A DNA stretch of 64,000 bases from the NCBI GenBank assembly GCA_012862575.1, contig BLSF01000014.1, forward strand, positions 186,001 to 250,000. The letters run 5' to 3'. The notes beneath the pieces are model-generated. The model saw only the letters and a list, made by a program, of their open reading frames with translations. It did no database searches and had not been told where the DNA came from. The DNA comes from Parietichytrium sp. I65-24A (lineage: Eukaryota; Sar; Bigyra; Thraustochytrida; Thraustochytriidae). Positions 47,039 to 57,296 of the stretch are shown here, in pieces (position 1 is the first letter of the stretch; each line of letters begins with the position of its first letter). The position numbers were made by a program, and so were the translations under genes.

Positions 47039-48302
47039 GTAATCCCTCTTTTTGCATCAACATTTGATTTATGAAAAGGAAGATCCCTGTATCTCCTGGT
47101 AGCCATTAAATTTTGCAACTGGCTCAAAATAACGTTTGTACTCTTTGTCTCTCTTACATTTTTTTTGACTCTGATCCTGTTTCCACATTCGAAATTGATC
47201 GTCGAGTACAGCTTCCTCGAGTACCTGTAGACTGTCTTTCTTTTTTTCAGCCTAAAGGTGTAGACCCGGGAGATTGTGCGAGTGAGCTTTTCGCACCTTT
47301 GAAAAGCTATCGTTTTCCTTGCGATCCATCTCAGCAGAAACCAACCAAGTAAATGAAACCCGACTTGACTGACAGTGAGAACTCAACAATGACAGGGATC
47401 AGACAAAGGCTGGGAACTAGCTAGTAGAGAGAAAAGAGGAGAGAACAAGATGTGGGCAGGTGTTATCACGCGCGAAGAGTTACAGTTTCTGACACTGCGA
47501 AGGAGGTAAAGACGGGCAAGCAGACGGACATTGTGTGTTTCATGATGTCAAGTCGAGTTATTGGGTTACGGAAACCTTGGGCAAAGGGCTTTAGGCGGTG
47601 TGTCGAGAAGAGGCCGTGCGGTGAGCTGAATATTTATCTGCTGATTGAGAAAGTAGCGCGCTGGGTTCCCAAGATGGCATTGTCCACTCACAGGTTTGAT
47701 TTCAACTTCGCGCAGGGGCCGGGTGAGGCGAGAAAGCTCGCTCTGGCGGCCCATCGAAGCACAACTATTCACAGTAAATAATTGTCCGGTAATTTTGTGA
47801 GGCAATGAACTCCTAATGAGCGTTCTTTTCTGACCTTGTTCGTGCTTTGCGGCTGGCACGAGTTGATGTCGCTTGGAGCACTAGCGATCGCGAGATAAAC
47901 AACATGATCATCATGTGCAGTGCCACAGAGCCACAGTGCCACTAGTGCCAGTGCCAGAATCATCGACGAGACCAATGCATACCAACACGCTTCTACTCTC
48001 TACACTATGGCAGATCGACGAACGAATGAACCAAGAATGAGTCAGACCGATCTTTTTCAGTGAATTGAAATCTTAAAGTTAATCGTCGGAGAGGTGTGAG
48101 AAGGCTTCGGGAAAGAGTCCTTGCGCGACGGGGTTGATCTTCCAACTTCGCGTTGGTTTGACGGTGGGCAGCCCGCTTTGAAAAGTTGCGTGGAGTGTCG
48201 CGAGCGGCTAGAGGTTTGCGTTCTTTTCTTTGACAGTCTGTGACTGGTGTTTGAGTTGAATTGATTATTTTGAGGTCGTCGGGAATTGACAGAGCTGGGA
48301 CA
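47039..48302. other. Spacer upstream of bifunctional beta-oxidation enzyme
   Basis: About 1.26 kb. It includes a TGACAGTGA nonamer at 47370, CGAGTAC words near 47202 and 47218, and repeated CAGTGCCAC/GAGCCAC words at about 47918-47955. Overlapping frames at about 47450-47860 are open on both strands but show no motif. No gene is supported. Confidence 0.55.
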
Positions 48303-50447
48303 ATGTCGAGGTTCACAATCTCCAAGGGCATCGCGGTGCTGGAAGCAGTGAATCCGCCGGTGAATGGGCTGTCCAAGATGGTTCGCAGCGGGCTGGTGGC
48401 CGGTCTCCAGCAGGCGCGGGCCAGCGGAGCGAAGGCTATCGTTGTAGTTGGCGACGGAGCAACGTTTCCAGCGGGAGCGGACATTGCGGAGTTCGCTACG
48501 GGAGCGTGGAAGGACGAGCCAGACCTGAACCAGGTGCTAGAGGAGATGGACAAGGCGCAGATACCCATCGTTGCCGCGATCCACGGAACCGCTCTGGGTG
48601 GAGGATTGGAGACTGCACTAGCTTGCCATTACCGCGTCGCGCTCCCAAGCGCAAAGCTTGGGCTGCCTGAGGTTCATTTGGGGATCTTGCCTGGCGCAGG
48701 CGGCACGCAGAGGCTTCCGCGGCTGGTTGGGGTCCAGAAAGCCATTGAAATGATCTCGTCCGGCAAACCGGTTGGCGCAAAGGAGGCGTCCAAGCTGGGT
48801 CTGGTGGACCATCTTGTGGAAGGCAAAACTCAGCAGGACCTCGTCAAAGGCGCCATCGAGTACATTGAGCGATCGATTCTCAATCTTCCTCGGCTTCCGC
48901 GAGTCTCTGAGCGTAAAGTAGTCAAAGTTGACAACTCCATCTTTGACGAGGCTAAGAAGCTGCTCAAGAAGACTGCTCGCGGTCAGGACGCGCCGCAGAG
49001 CATTGTCGAGGCGGTCCGAGCAGCCCAAGAATCGGTCACTTTCGAAGAAGGTCTACAGAAAGAGGCCTCTCTATTCGATGGTCTCATGAAGGGTGATCAG
49101 TCCAAGGCCATGCAATACATGTTTTTTGCCCAGCGCTCGTGTAGCAAGGTTCCTGGTGTTGACAGCAAGTCTGCAAAGCAGATCTCTAACGTTGGCGTGA
49201 TCGGGGGAGGGACGATGGGCCGGGGGATTGCTATGTGCTTCATGAACCGAGGGATCCCAGTCGTTTTCTCGGAGACTAACGAGAAGGCACTCGAAAATGG
49301 CATTAGTGCAATCGAGGGATTGTACAAGAGGTCATCTGCTTTCCGATCCGGCAAGATGTCCGAGAGCGACCTGAAGCAGCGGATGAGTTTGCTCACAGGA
49401 TCTCTGGACTCGGGATTCGCCGACCTCAGGGGATGCGACGCCGTCATCGAAGCTGTATTTGAGAACATGGACCTCAAGAAAGACATTTTTTCGAAATTAG
49501 GAAAGGTGTGCAAAGACGATGCTCTGTTGTGCAGCAATACTTCGTACCTCGACATTGATGAAATCGGCGAAGCTTCCGGGCGCCCAGAGATGTTCCTGGG
49601 AACTCATTTCTTCTCTCCAGCAAATGTGATGCCACTTTTGGAGAATGTGCGCGGCGAAAAGACAAGCAACGAGGCTATTGCAACGGCCATGAAGATGGGC
49701 AAAACGATTGGGAAAACTGCGGTTCTTGCCAAGAATTGCTTTGGCTTTATCGGAAACCGGATGTTCGAGCCTTATGTGCAACAGTCGGTGTGCTTGCTCG
49801 AGGAAGGAGCGACTCCGTCACAGATCGATAAAGTGATGTATGAATATGGCTTTGCGATGGGTCCATTGGCCGTGCTCGATCTTGCTGGCAATGATGTTCC
49901 TTACCGCATCCGTCGCGAAAAGTATTACCCACACACCGCGGAGAACGTTCAAGGAAAGCGCGGCGGCACGTGGATGGCTCTCGCCGATGCACTCTGCGAC
50001 AGTGGGCGCTTGGGTCAGAAGACTGGCAAAGGTTGGTACACATACGATGGCCGCAACAAGAGCGAGGATAGCGAAGTCGCTCGCATGTGTGACGACCATC
50101 GCGCAAAGTATGGTATCCAGAAGAGGAACGACATCAGTGACCAAGAGATTCTGGAGAGGTGCCTGTATCCTTTGGTTAACGAAGGAACCCGCATTTTGGA
50201 GGAAGGGATTGCAAGCCGGTCTTCTGATATTGATGTCGTTTGGGCCGCTGGATACGGCGCTCCATCATACCGCCCACCAATGTTTTACGCAGATCGTGTT
50301 GTCGGCTTGAGTGCAGTCGCAAAAGCTTTGGAAGGTTACCATAGCCAATTCCCTGAGCTCCCACACTGGCAGTTCCAGCCAAGCAAGCTGATGCAGGAGC
50401 TTGCTAGTTCCGGCAAGTCTATCGCAAAGTATAAGCCAGCCAACTGA
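48303..50447 (+). CDS. Bifunctional enoyl-CoA hydratase / 3-hydroxyacyl-CoA dehydrogenase
   Basis: Predicted 714-residue multifunctional beta-oxidation protein of the FadB/EHHADH (MFP1) type. Residues about 1-190 are the crotonase domain; HGTALGGGLETALACHYRVA and LGLPEVHLGILPGAGGTQR supply the two catalytic Glu. The NAD-binding dehydrogenase domain begins near residue 294 (NVGVIGGGTMGRGIAMCF), with the catalytic His in GTHFFSPANVMPLLENVRG near residue 435. Two C-terminal dehydrogenase domains follow (FGFIGNRMFEPYVQQS). It hydrates and then oxidises acyl-CoA intermediates. The C terminus (AKYKPAN) is not a canonical PTS1, and no PTS2 or mitochondrial presequence is evident, so its location is unclear. 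The ATG at 48303 was chosen over an ATG-less 14-codon upstream extension. Confidence 0.95.
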   Translation: MSRFTISKGIAVLEAVNPPVNGLSKMVRSGLVAGLQQARASGAKAIVVVGDGATFPAGADIAEFATGAWKDEPDLNQVLEEMDKAQIPIVAAIHGTALGGGLETALACHYRVALPSAKLGLPEVHLGILPGAGGTQRLPRLVGVQKAIEMISSGKPVGAKEASKLGLVDHLVEGKTQQDLVKGAIEYIERSILNLPRLPRVSERKVVKVDNSIFDEAKKLLKKTARGQDAPQSIVEAVRAAQESVTFEEGLQKEASLFDGLMKGDQSKAMQYMFFAQRSCSKVPGVDSKSAKQISNVGVIGGGTMGRGIAMCFMNRGIPVVFSETNEKALENGISAIEGLYKRSSAFRSGKMSESDLKQRMSLLTGSLDSGFADLRGCDAVIEAVFENMDLKKDIFSKLGKVCKDDALLCSNTSYLDIDEIGEASGRPEMFLGTHFFSPANVMPLLENVRGEKTSNEAIATAMKMGKTIGKTAVLAKNCFGFIGNRMFEPYVQQSVCLLEEGATPSQIDKVMYEYGFAMGPLAVLDLAGNDVPYRIRREKYYPHTAENVQGKRGGTWMALADALCDSGRLGQKTGKGWYTYDGRNKSEDSEVARMCDDHRAKYGIQKRNDISDQEILERCLYPLVNEGTRILEEGIASRSSDIDVVWAAGYGAPSYRPPMFYADRVVGLSAVAKALEGYHSQFPELPHWQFQPSKLMQELASSGKSIAKYKPAN

Positions 50448-53400
50448 GGCGCTCATCAAGCCTGCCTTTTGATTGACAAATTTGGCAAAGAAAATATTTT
50501 ATTTTGTTTCTTAAAATTGTTTCGGAGTCAACGATTCTTAGCATAGAAAATTTATGTCCCAGCTTTCGCTTTTTCAAAAGTCTGGACACGAACGGAAACT
50601 TACTAGTCAGCTTGATCATTAAGCTCAAAGTTGGACCGGCGACCCTGCGTCTCTCTCGATTCGCGAGAGGTCCATTTCTCTTGCGCGAGAACTACATTTC
50701 CAGATATATTATCTACCCACACTGGTCAACTGGACCCAGCTTGAGCTTTCAGGGTTTGGAAAGCTAATTTAGTGAGCATCACAAGATCCATTCAATCCAA
50801 TAAAGAAGGATTTGCAAGGTTCCGTGGAAATTGACACAGAGGGGTAATGGGTTTGCTCAACACTTAGAGATGATCTTCCCAGATCGCGTCGCAAAACCTC
50901 TAGTCAGAAGGCCGCCATCGTTGAACTCGTGAGCTCTTGTGCAGGCACGTGTTTTGCACTCGAGCAGCCTATTGAAGAGCTCGCAGGCAAGAAAGTGGTG
51001 CTCCAATAAAGAGGAACCGCATCTTCCTCTACACCTCGGCAATACTCACGCACTTGTAAACAAAAATCTCGTATTCCACTTGGCATTCTTCGACACTGCA
51101 ACAAAAAATTGCTCAGAGCTGGAAACGGTGGAAGCATTGCTTTCAACAAACATGCACGCATCACGAACTTCAGCACCCATATGCCGCGACCACCGCGTGG
51201 GGCCCAACATCCTCACTATCAGCACCGTAGTCTTCTCCAAATCGCAGAGCGTGTTGAATTTCGGCATGAGCTCAAACCGTTTAAAAGCTTGAATTCGTCA
51301 CCGTTGAGAAACCATCAAAGCAGCCCAGTTTCGTCTCCCGTTTGATATTCTCGCTGGACGTGGAATCCAATCACCTCTGCAATCCGCTCGCGGGTTCGCT
51401 TTCAAAGTTCCGACTGTACGTTCCAATGTGCTCCGGGTACAGTATCCACATCCACTTCGCAATGGATCCCTTTCTTTTCGCATTTTCGCTTTCTCCTTTT
51501 TCTCATCAGAGAGACCAACAGAGTCCGCTTTCTCTTATGAATCACCCCACTACGCAGGGGTTACAGCTGCTCACCGTCGTTCGAATCATGTTCAAAAAAT
51601 CAACAATTTTGATCAATCGAGACAGAAAGTGGAATTTGCCACTGCCAAAAATGGATCACCGACTTCACCGACTAGTGTATGATACTGGAGTTGGTAATGT
51701 CCATTTTGGTTACAGAGAGACATTGGTGGTAGCCACGGTGGTTACGAATCTGTCTATGTCTGCTTGAGTGCAGTTACTGAATTCATTGGGAGGAGCGAGT
51801 GGTGTTCAGACATGTTCAGACTTCAGGCAATCCCTCCTATGGGAGCCTAGCTATCTATCTATATGGAGGAGTCGAGAGCTGCTATGGTCGGCAATTTTTG
51901 TCCAAAATAAAGAAAGTTGCAGTTGTGTGCTGTAAATGTGCGCATGGTTTGGACTGTGAATTTTTGATTGATTAGTTAAAAATTTTTACACTGTGATTGT
52001 ATTTAGTGTTGTAATAGTTTGATTGGCCCAGAAATCTGCGGAGGTCGAATTCATCTCCTCCTAGCAGTTCTGACCACTCCTACGAGATGACTATGGCATG
52101 ACGCGCTGCTCACTGTTGCTCGCCAACTCCGACTACAGCTCCAGGTAGCGCCGCCTACCCGCCCAAGCTCCTGGCTTGTATAGTAACTCTTAATGGTTCA
52201 ACATACCTGTTCGCAGTTGTAGCGGAGTGTGTATCAAAGCTTAGCTTCTAGATTTCGCAGTTTTCTAAATCGATCACCTGTTCTGACTTTTAAAACTGAA
52301 TTCTGATTGACAGTGAGGGGATGTGAGGGGGATTGTTTATCTGACACTCCACACAACGTTGGAAGAAGCGGCGTACTCACAATGTACTCACTACTGGTGC
52401 CATAGTCACTCCGTACCCCGGTACTGGGTCCTGGAACTCGAGTACTTGAGTAAGGAAACCTCTGAGGATACAAAATTAAAAATCACCATCTTCATTCACT
52501 GTTCAATCAAAGTTCATTTCAATTTGATTGAACAGTGATTGAAGTTGACACGTTGAGAAGAGAGAGGAAAGCAGCTCAAAAGTCTCCCTCAACTTGAAGC
52601 TCTCTTTTAAATTTGGGCCGATGCGAGCGAAGAGATCAATTTAGGGCCATCGAGAGCCTTGTTTTGCTTGCATGACTAGTGCACAAACCATTCGTTCGGC
52701 ATTGAACAAAGTGCTTAATAAGTTCACCGGTCACGGTACTCTAACTCTGAACGGTTTTCTGAATCCATCTTCTGAATTATACTTTGGAAATGTTGAGTTC
52801 GATTTTGGTGTTTGAATTATTTTGAAATCTGAGCGCGTTCAAGAAACTTGAATTCTGAACATTGTCTTGGGAGTATTTTTTTGGCTGTTATCAGTCAGTG
52901 TAGGCAGAGAGCACTGGTGATACTGTACAGAGAAAAGAAGCTCTCATCTGAGAGGCAAAGCTCTGACAAAAAGAGATTGACTGTGAAGTAATTATTCCAT
53001 TTTGGTTCTCCCCTCACAGCAATTTCGTCTTCTGCTCTCTCAAATACAATTTTCTCTCCAATACTTGGATTAACGGCACTGCGACCGATTTGGTAATGTT
53101 TCTCCTCAGCACATACATGTTAACATAATAATCAAACTCCTTACACGTATCACCAGACCCAGCGTGACTCACTTCGTCCGCCATTTTTGTTCCATTTTCA
53201 ACGGTAGCCCCATCCGACGAATGCTACCATAAACTCTACCCTTCAGCTTCCCTCTCACCAAATGACCCCACTTCGAGAACCTTTCCGTGCAATTCCCCGA
53301 CCCCTACCCCTTCACCTAACCTCCCCACTAATCAAGCGAAAACCTCACACACGCACTTTGCAAGTGTTGCAAAGTGCAGCAGACCCGAAATACAAACCAA

Positions 53401-53653
53401 ACACTATTTTTCTCTCTCTCTCTCTCTACGCCGACATCAAGGGTACCCGAGCACCTCTTGCTGGGACGGTGGGACGAATTTGCGGTACACATTCGTGGGA
53501 GAGTGTACTCAGTACGCGGCCGGGGCAGTTGCGGGCGAAAAGAGAAGGAGCAGGAGTAGGAGTAAGAGTGGGGGTTGGAGAGCGAAAAGAAGGGTGGAGG
53601 TTGTGGAGGTGGCGTGAATTGGCAACTACTGTTGGAGAGTTGGAGCAAAAGGA
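50448..53653. other. Long A+T-rich gene-poor stretch
   Basis: About 3.2 kb with no supported gene. Minus-strand frames between about 51480 and 50860 are open in overlapping segments with protein-like composition (for example CDLEKTTVLIVRMLGPTRWS), but switch frame and match nothing I know; they could be a decayed gene. Other elements: TGACAGTGA at 52308, GTACTCAGTAC at 53505, and an inverted pair of TTCAATCAAA/TTTGATTGAA-type sequence near 52502-52540. A pyrimidine run at about 53408-53428 lies upstream of the small Cys-rich gene. Confidence 0.5.
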
Positions 53654-53929
53654 ATGAACCAGCTGAAGAGCAGGACGGAGCTGAGAGGGCTGGTGCAGCT
53701 GCACAAAGGGTCGGAGTGCTGCGACCCGTGCTGCGCGTATCACTCTGGAACGCCGGTGCTGCAAACGTTGGAGAAGGCTGAGAGCCCTGTGGCCCTCGTG
53801 AGCGCGCTTGAGCCGCTCAAGATACAAATTCCCGACTGGAAGGACCCGCACATGCACTGCGGCTTTAATGCGGTGCCTGTTAGCCTGCACACGCCATGCA
53901 GCAGGCCAAACTGCCCGTACTGCAACTGA
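53654..53929 (+). CDS. Small cysteine-rich protein, unknown
   Basis: Predicted 91 residues with nine Cys and several His in an ordered spacing: ECCDPCCAYH near residue 22, HMHCGF near residue 68, and HTPCSRPNCPYCN at the very end. CC-x2-CC and C-x4-C-x2-C suggest metal binding or disulfides. No signal peptide is visible. The ATG at 53654 has A at -3. Local G+C is higher than in the spacers on either side, which supports coding. I do not recognise the family. An antisense frame overlaps almost completely but lacks such a pattern. Confidence 0.5.
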   Translation: MNQLKSRTELRGLVQLHKGSECCDPCCAYHSGTPVLQTLEKAESPVALVSALEPLKIQIPDWKDPHMHCGFNAVPVSLHTPCSRPNCPYCN

Positions 53930-54394
53930 GGAGGAAGAGGATGTTTGAGCCCCTTTGGAGGCTCTTTAATTGATCAGTCGGACTGGTGAGGGAATATTCG
54001 ACTTTATAAATAAACGCGGAGCAAGCGCTGAGGAGGTCTCGTTTGTCCTCTTCCAATATTTATTGTCACGTTTCGTGACACGATTGCCTGGTCGCGCGGT
54101 TTTTTTAAGTTCTCTTCGAACGATTTTGCATTTGGTGGTCCGCCCCTTATGCTCCAAAGGTAAACATATGATATCACTATAGCTGATCGTGTATCGGGCT
54201 GATTGGGATCGGCACCGTTCTCGACATCCTCGCTGAGGTTATTTGCATTCGATTCTGAACTTTTAATGAAAACAAAAAACTATTTTATCTGTCAAGCATT
54301 CCGTCAAGCCAAGCTTACATGGCGATGCTCGAACCGTTCTTCTCGTTGAAGCCAAGAATCCAGAATTCAAACTATTCTTTCTGTCTGGCTGGAT
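53930..54394. other. Spacer after Cys-rich gene
   Basis: About 465 bp, A+T-rich, no supported feature. Confidence 0.6.
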
Positions 54395-54604
54395 ATGACT
54401 ACGGAATCTCTGTATGCTATCAAGTTTGTCGTTTCGGTCCTCCTCAGCATATCGAGTATCCAAGCATGTGAGGCCGTTGACCAGATCGAGTTCAACGTTG
54501 CGATGAGAATCAGGCGTTATCTGTCCACAACCAAAGCTGGCAGCCCCATTCGCGCCTTCAACAGCTATGACGACGACTTCACCGCTACGACAAGGGCTTT
54601 TTAA
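54395..54604 (+). CDS. Candidate small secreted protein
   Basis: Predicted 69 residues. The N-terminal half has a hydrophobic core typical of a signal peptide (IKFVVSVLLSISSIQACEAV, cut probably after ACEA). The mature remainder is only about 40 residues, with RRYLSTTKAGSPIRAFNSYD. No family is recognised. The frame is short, so it could be chance; support comes only from the signal-like segment and the ATG in an A-rich context. Confidence 0.35.
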   Translation: MTTESLYAIKFVVSVLLSISSIQACEAVDQIEFNVAMRIRRYLSTTKAGSPIRAFNSYDDDFTATTRAF

Positions 54605-55760
54605 ATTAGCTGTTTTAACTTGTAATCAACCAGCATCTTTGCCACTCATGTGCTCCACAAACACGGGCGTACGTACTAGTACCTCAATTGCAGGAACTGT
54701 GAGAAATGTGAGAAAGAGCTGAGGCAACTCTATCCACAGTCACAACACAGTCCGGGACTCACCGTGACCGTGACTTCTCACTTCTCACTGGTAAAATTTC
54801 AGTACTAGTACCAGTGCTGTGCCTGTACTAGGCCCGGCCCGTTCCGTTCTTTGTCGATTGGCAGCGCAATGCGTCGGAGTGTGAGCCTGAGGTCTCTGAG
54901 GTCTCTTTTCTCTCAACGAACATTTTCAATTATTGTCAATACTGATTGCGTGTGAACAAGAACACCAACTCATATCGCTGTCAGTTGTTCCGGGGGGTTG
55001 GACTGCCAACCATCAGTCCATCCCTCTTCCCATCGCGAAACACAAACACACAAACGCCTACGCAGTAGAAGGAAGCAGCGAGCGAGTCAGTCAGCGTCGA
55101 CAAGGTCTTCAAGCACACTCGCGCTCGCAGTAAGTCAATCGTTTCGATGCACCAGCTGCATGCTGTGATGTGCTGTGCCAAGGTTGAAGTCAAGGTTGTT
55201 GTTGCCAATGTTGGCCAAGGTATGGAACAAAGAATTTGCTTTTTACTGCTAGTTCACTGAAAGCAATGACTACCGGTAAATGAACATGCAAATTTTCTTT
55301 GTTCCCTTGTCACACTTAGCGAGGCAATTGCAAGAAGCGAGCAAGCACGGAAACTCGCGGAACAGCGAACAGTGAAAAGCAGAGAAAAGAAAAGCAAAGA
55401 AAGTTTGTTGTCGTCATTCTTGGCGTTCTTGCTGATCTTGTCACCTAACTTACCTAAAAGGGCAAGACGCGCTGAGGTTTGTCTGAGCAAAGCACATTAA
55501 TTGAAACTTATTGTTCCTCCTGGACGCCTCTGGGTGGCTGGGTGCTGGCTGGCACGTTGGTGCCCATGCTACTGGAAGGAGTACTGAATACCACCACACA
55601 GACAGAGCTTCGTCTTTGTCGATGTTTGTTCACGTCCAAGTTGAACTTCGAAAGACAGAACCTCAACGCTCCGGTATCTGCACTGTAGTCAGACGCAGAC
55701 GCAGTCCTTCGTAGTCCAGGTGCAGCGTGGCATTGGGGTTTGCACGAGCGGGAGGAAAAG
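54605..55760. other. Spacer with GTACTAGTAC palindromes
   Basis: About 1.16 kb. The 10-bp palindrome GTACTAGTAC occurs at 54673-54682 and again at 54802-54811. No gene was recognised. Confidence 0.6.
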
Positions 55761-56306
55761 ATGGGTGCTTACATCAGCGCGCAAGCGGCGTTGCAGAAGA
55801 AGCTGCGGCCGGCTTTGTGGCTTCCTGGTGTGAGGAATATGCACTCGGAGGTGCAGGAGTGGGTGTTCAACGTGGGCGTGGACCAGGCCATGGATACGGT
55901 GCTCGCGGCCGCGAAGGAGCTCGGGGAGCAAGGTATTCAGCCGTGCTCGATGAGCAAGGCGAAAAGGGTCATGGTGATCGATATCATGACCAAGGCCAAG
56001 TGGCTTGATCAGATGACCCTCACTTTTGAGGCCATTGACGACAATAGCTGCAAGGCCGTGGTGGAGTGCGCATCCACGGGATTTTTGCCCTTAATTATCC
56101 CCCTCGCCCCTATTCTCAACTGCGTGTTTTGCTGGTTTCCATTCGGGGACAATAGCAAGTGCTGCCAGTCACTCAAAGAGGTGCGCGTGAAGGCGCAGGA
56201 GAAAGGCAGCCGAACAATTAAGGTCAAGACTTTGCGCTTTTCTTTCACTAATGTGAAGCGCTCAGAGCAGGAGAAGCTCGAGCGGGAGCAAGAGTCGAGC
56301 AAGTAG
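55761..56306 (+). CDS. Conserved-looking protein with one hydrophobic segment, unknown
   Basis: Predicted 181 residues from the ATG at 55761 (MGAYISAQ). The first two thirds look like an alpha/beta domain (VFNVGVDQAMDTVLAAAKEL, then VMVIDIMTKAKWLDQMTLTF). A hydrophobic stretch FLPLIIPLAPILNCVFCWFP follows near residue 115, then a Cys pair and a Lys/Glu-rich helix to the end. The Gly at position 2 (MGAYIS) could be N-myristoylated. I do not recognise the family; a lipid-binding or membrane-associated fold is only a guess. The seven upstream in-frame codons lack an ATG. Confidence 0.65.
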   Translation: MGAYISAQAALQKKLRPALWLPGVRNMHSEVQEWVFNVGVDQAMDTVLAAAKELGEQGIQPCSMSKAKRVMVIDIMTKAKWLDQMTLTFEAIDDNSCKAVVECASTGFLPLIIPLAPILNCVFCWFPFGDNSKCCQSLKEVRVKAQEKGSRTIKVKTLRFSFTNVKRSEQEKLEREQESSK

Positions 56307-56945
56307 TTTTTTACATATGTTTAGAGTCCAAACCGGCTGCGCTGTGTACATGAGCCCTTTTTGACCTCCAGTTTTGGTTTCTCTCTTGTGTAAATAGAAC
56401 AAGTGAAGTGGCTCCCCAACTCGAGAAACCACGCCGACTGGCCCACTAGTTCCCCACCTGCCTTCCCAGTTGCAGAGCGTGATCTCCTTTTGAAGTTTTT
56501 AGAATTAATCCGTGCAGGTACAAATGAGAAGTTAATTTCAACAAACATTTATTGTTCTTCACCACGCAAAATACGGTCTCGGCGGACTCACGGCGGTCTC
56601 AGCCAGCACGACACATCATTTCGGAGTAGTCCAGCAAGTGAGCCTCCGAATGACAAAGAAGAAAATGGAGACCGTGGCGCATGGAGAGGATTGGATCCGC
56701 TGTTCCGTACGCTTCACTGTCGGCTTGCGCGAGAGGTGCGAATGCCAGTGCGTAGAGCAAGTAATGTTGCCGGACCCTCATTTTCTATCAGTGGTACTGA
56801 CAGTGAGTGAACCATGGCACGCCTCAGCCCGGCAAGAAACTAAGTTGCCTTCTGGTTGGATCTTCTCGCGGATCAAGTATCCTTCTCCGACCACGAACAT
56901 CAAACTTGCGGACTCGCAGTTGGTCAGAAAGAGAGCGCGATCATC

Positions 56946-56976
56946 AGAATTCAGAATTCAGAGTTCAGAATTCAGA
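56946..56976. repeat. GAATTCAGA tandem repeat
   Basis: About four imperfect units, the reverse complement of the ATTCTGA repeat at 1337-1365. Confidence 0.8.
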
Positions 56977-57238
56977 GCAAAGAGAAAAGAGTCGAAACAA
57001 ATCCCATTTGTCTTGCTTGCAACCCTCTCATCGCGCAAACGCTTCCGGCGCTTGCTCCAGGAATCCACGCGAAATGGAGTCTACCGCAAGCGCCGGGCAC
57101 GATGCAAAGCAATCTAGGGATCCACAGTTCGAACGAAACGAGAGAAACGCCAAACACTTTGGGAGAGCCACCCCGTGGATATTGATCGATCACAGATGAG
57201 CACAGGCTCACACGCCTGCTTAGCCCCAAGTCCACAGG

Positions 57239-57296
57239 CCATCTCCTTCTCCATCCCCATCTCAGCCTCCATCTCCATCTCCATCTCCACCTCAGT
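57239..57296. repeat. (CCATCT)n repeat
   Basis: About nine imperfect hexanucleotide units with variants CTTCT, CCCAT and ACCTC. Confidence 0.8.

Noticed and set aside
47452-47859. Frames of about 100 codons on both strands upstream of the beta-oxidation gene
   Set aside because: The plus frame lacks an early ATG, both are of random composition and overlap one another; no motif could be recognised.
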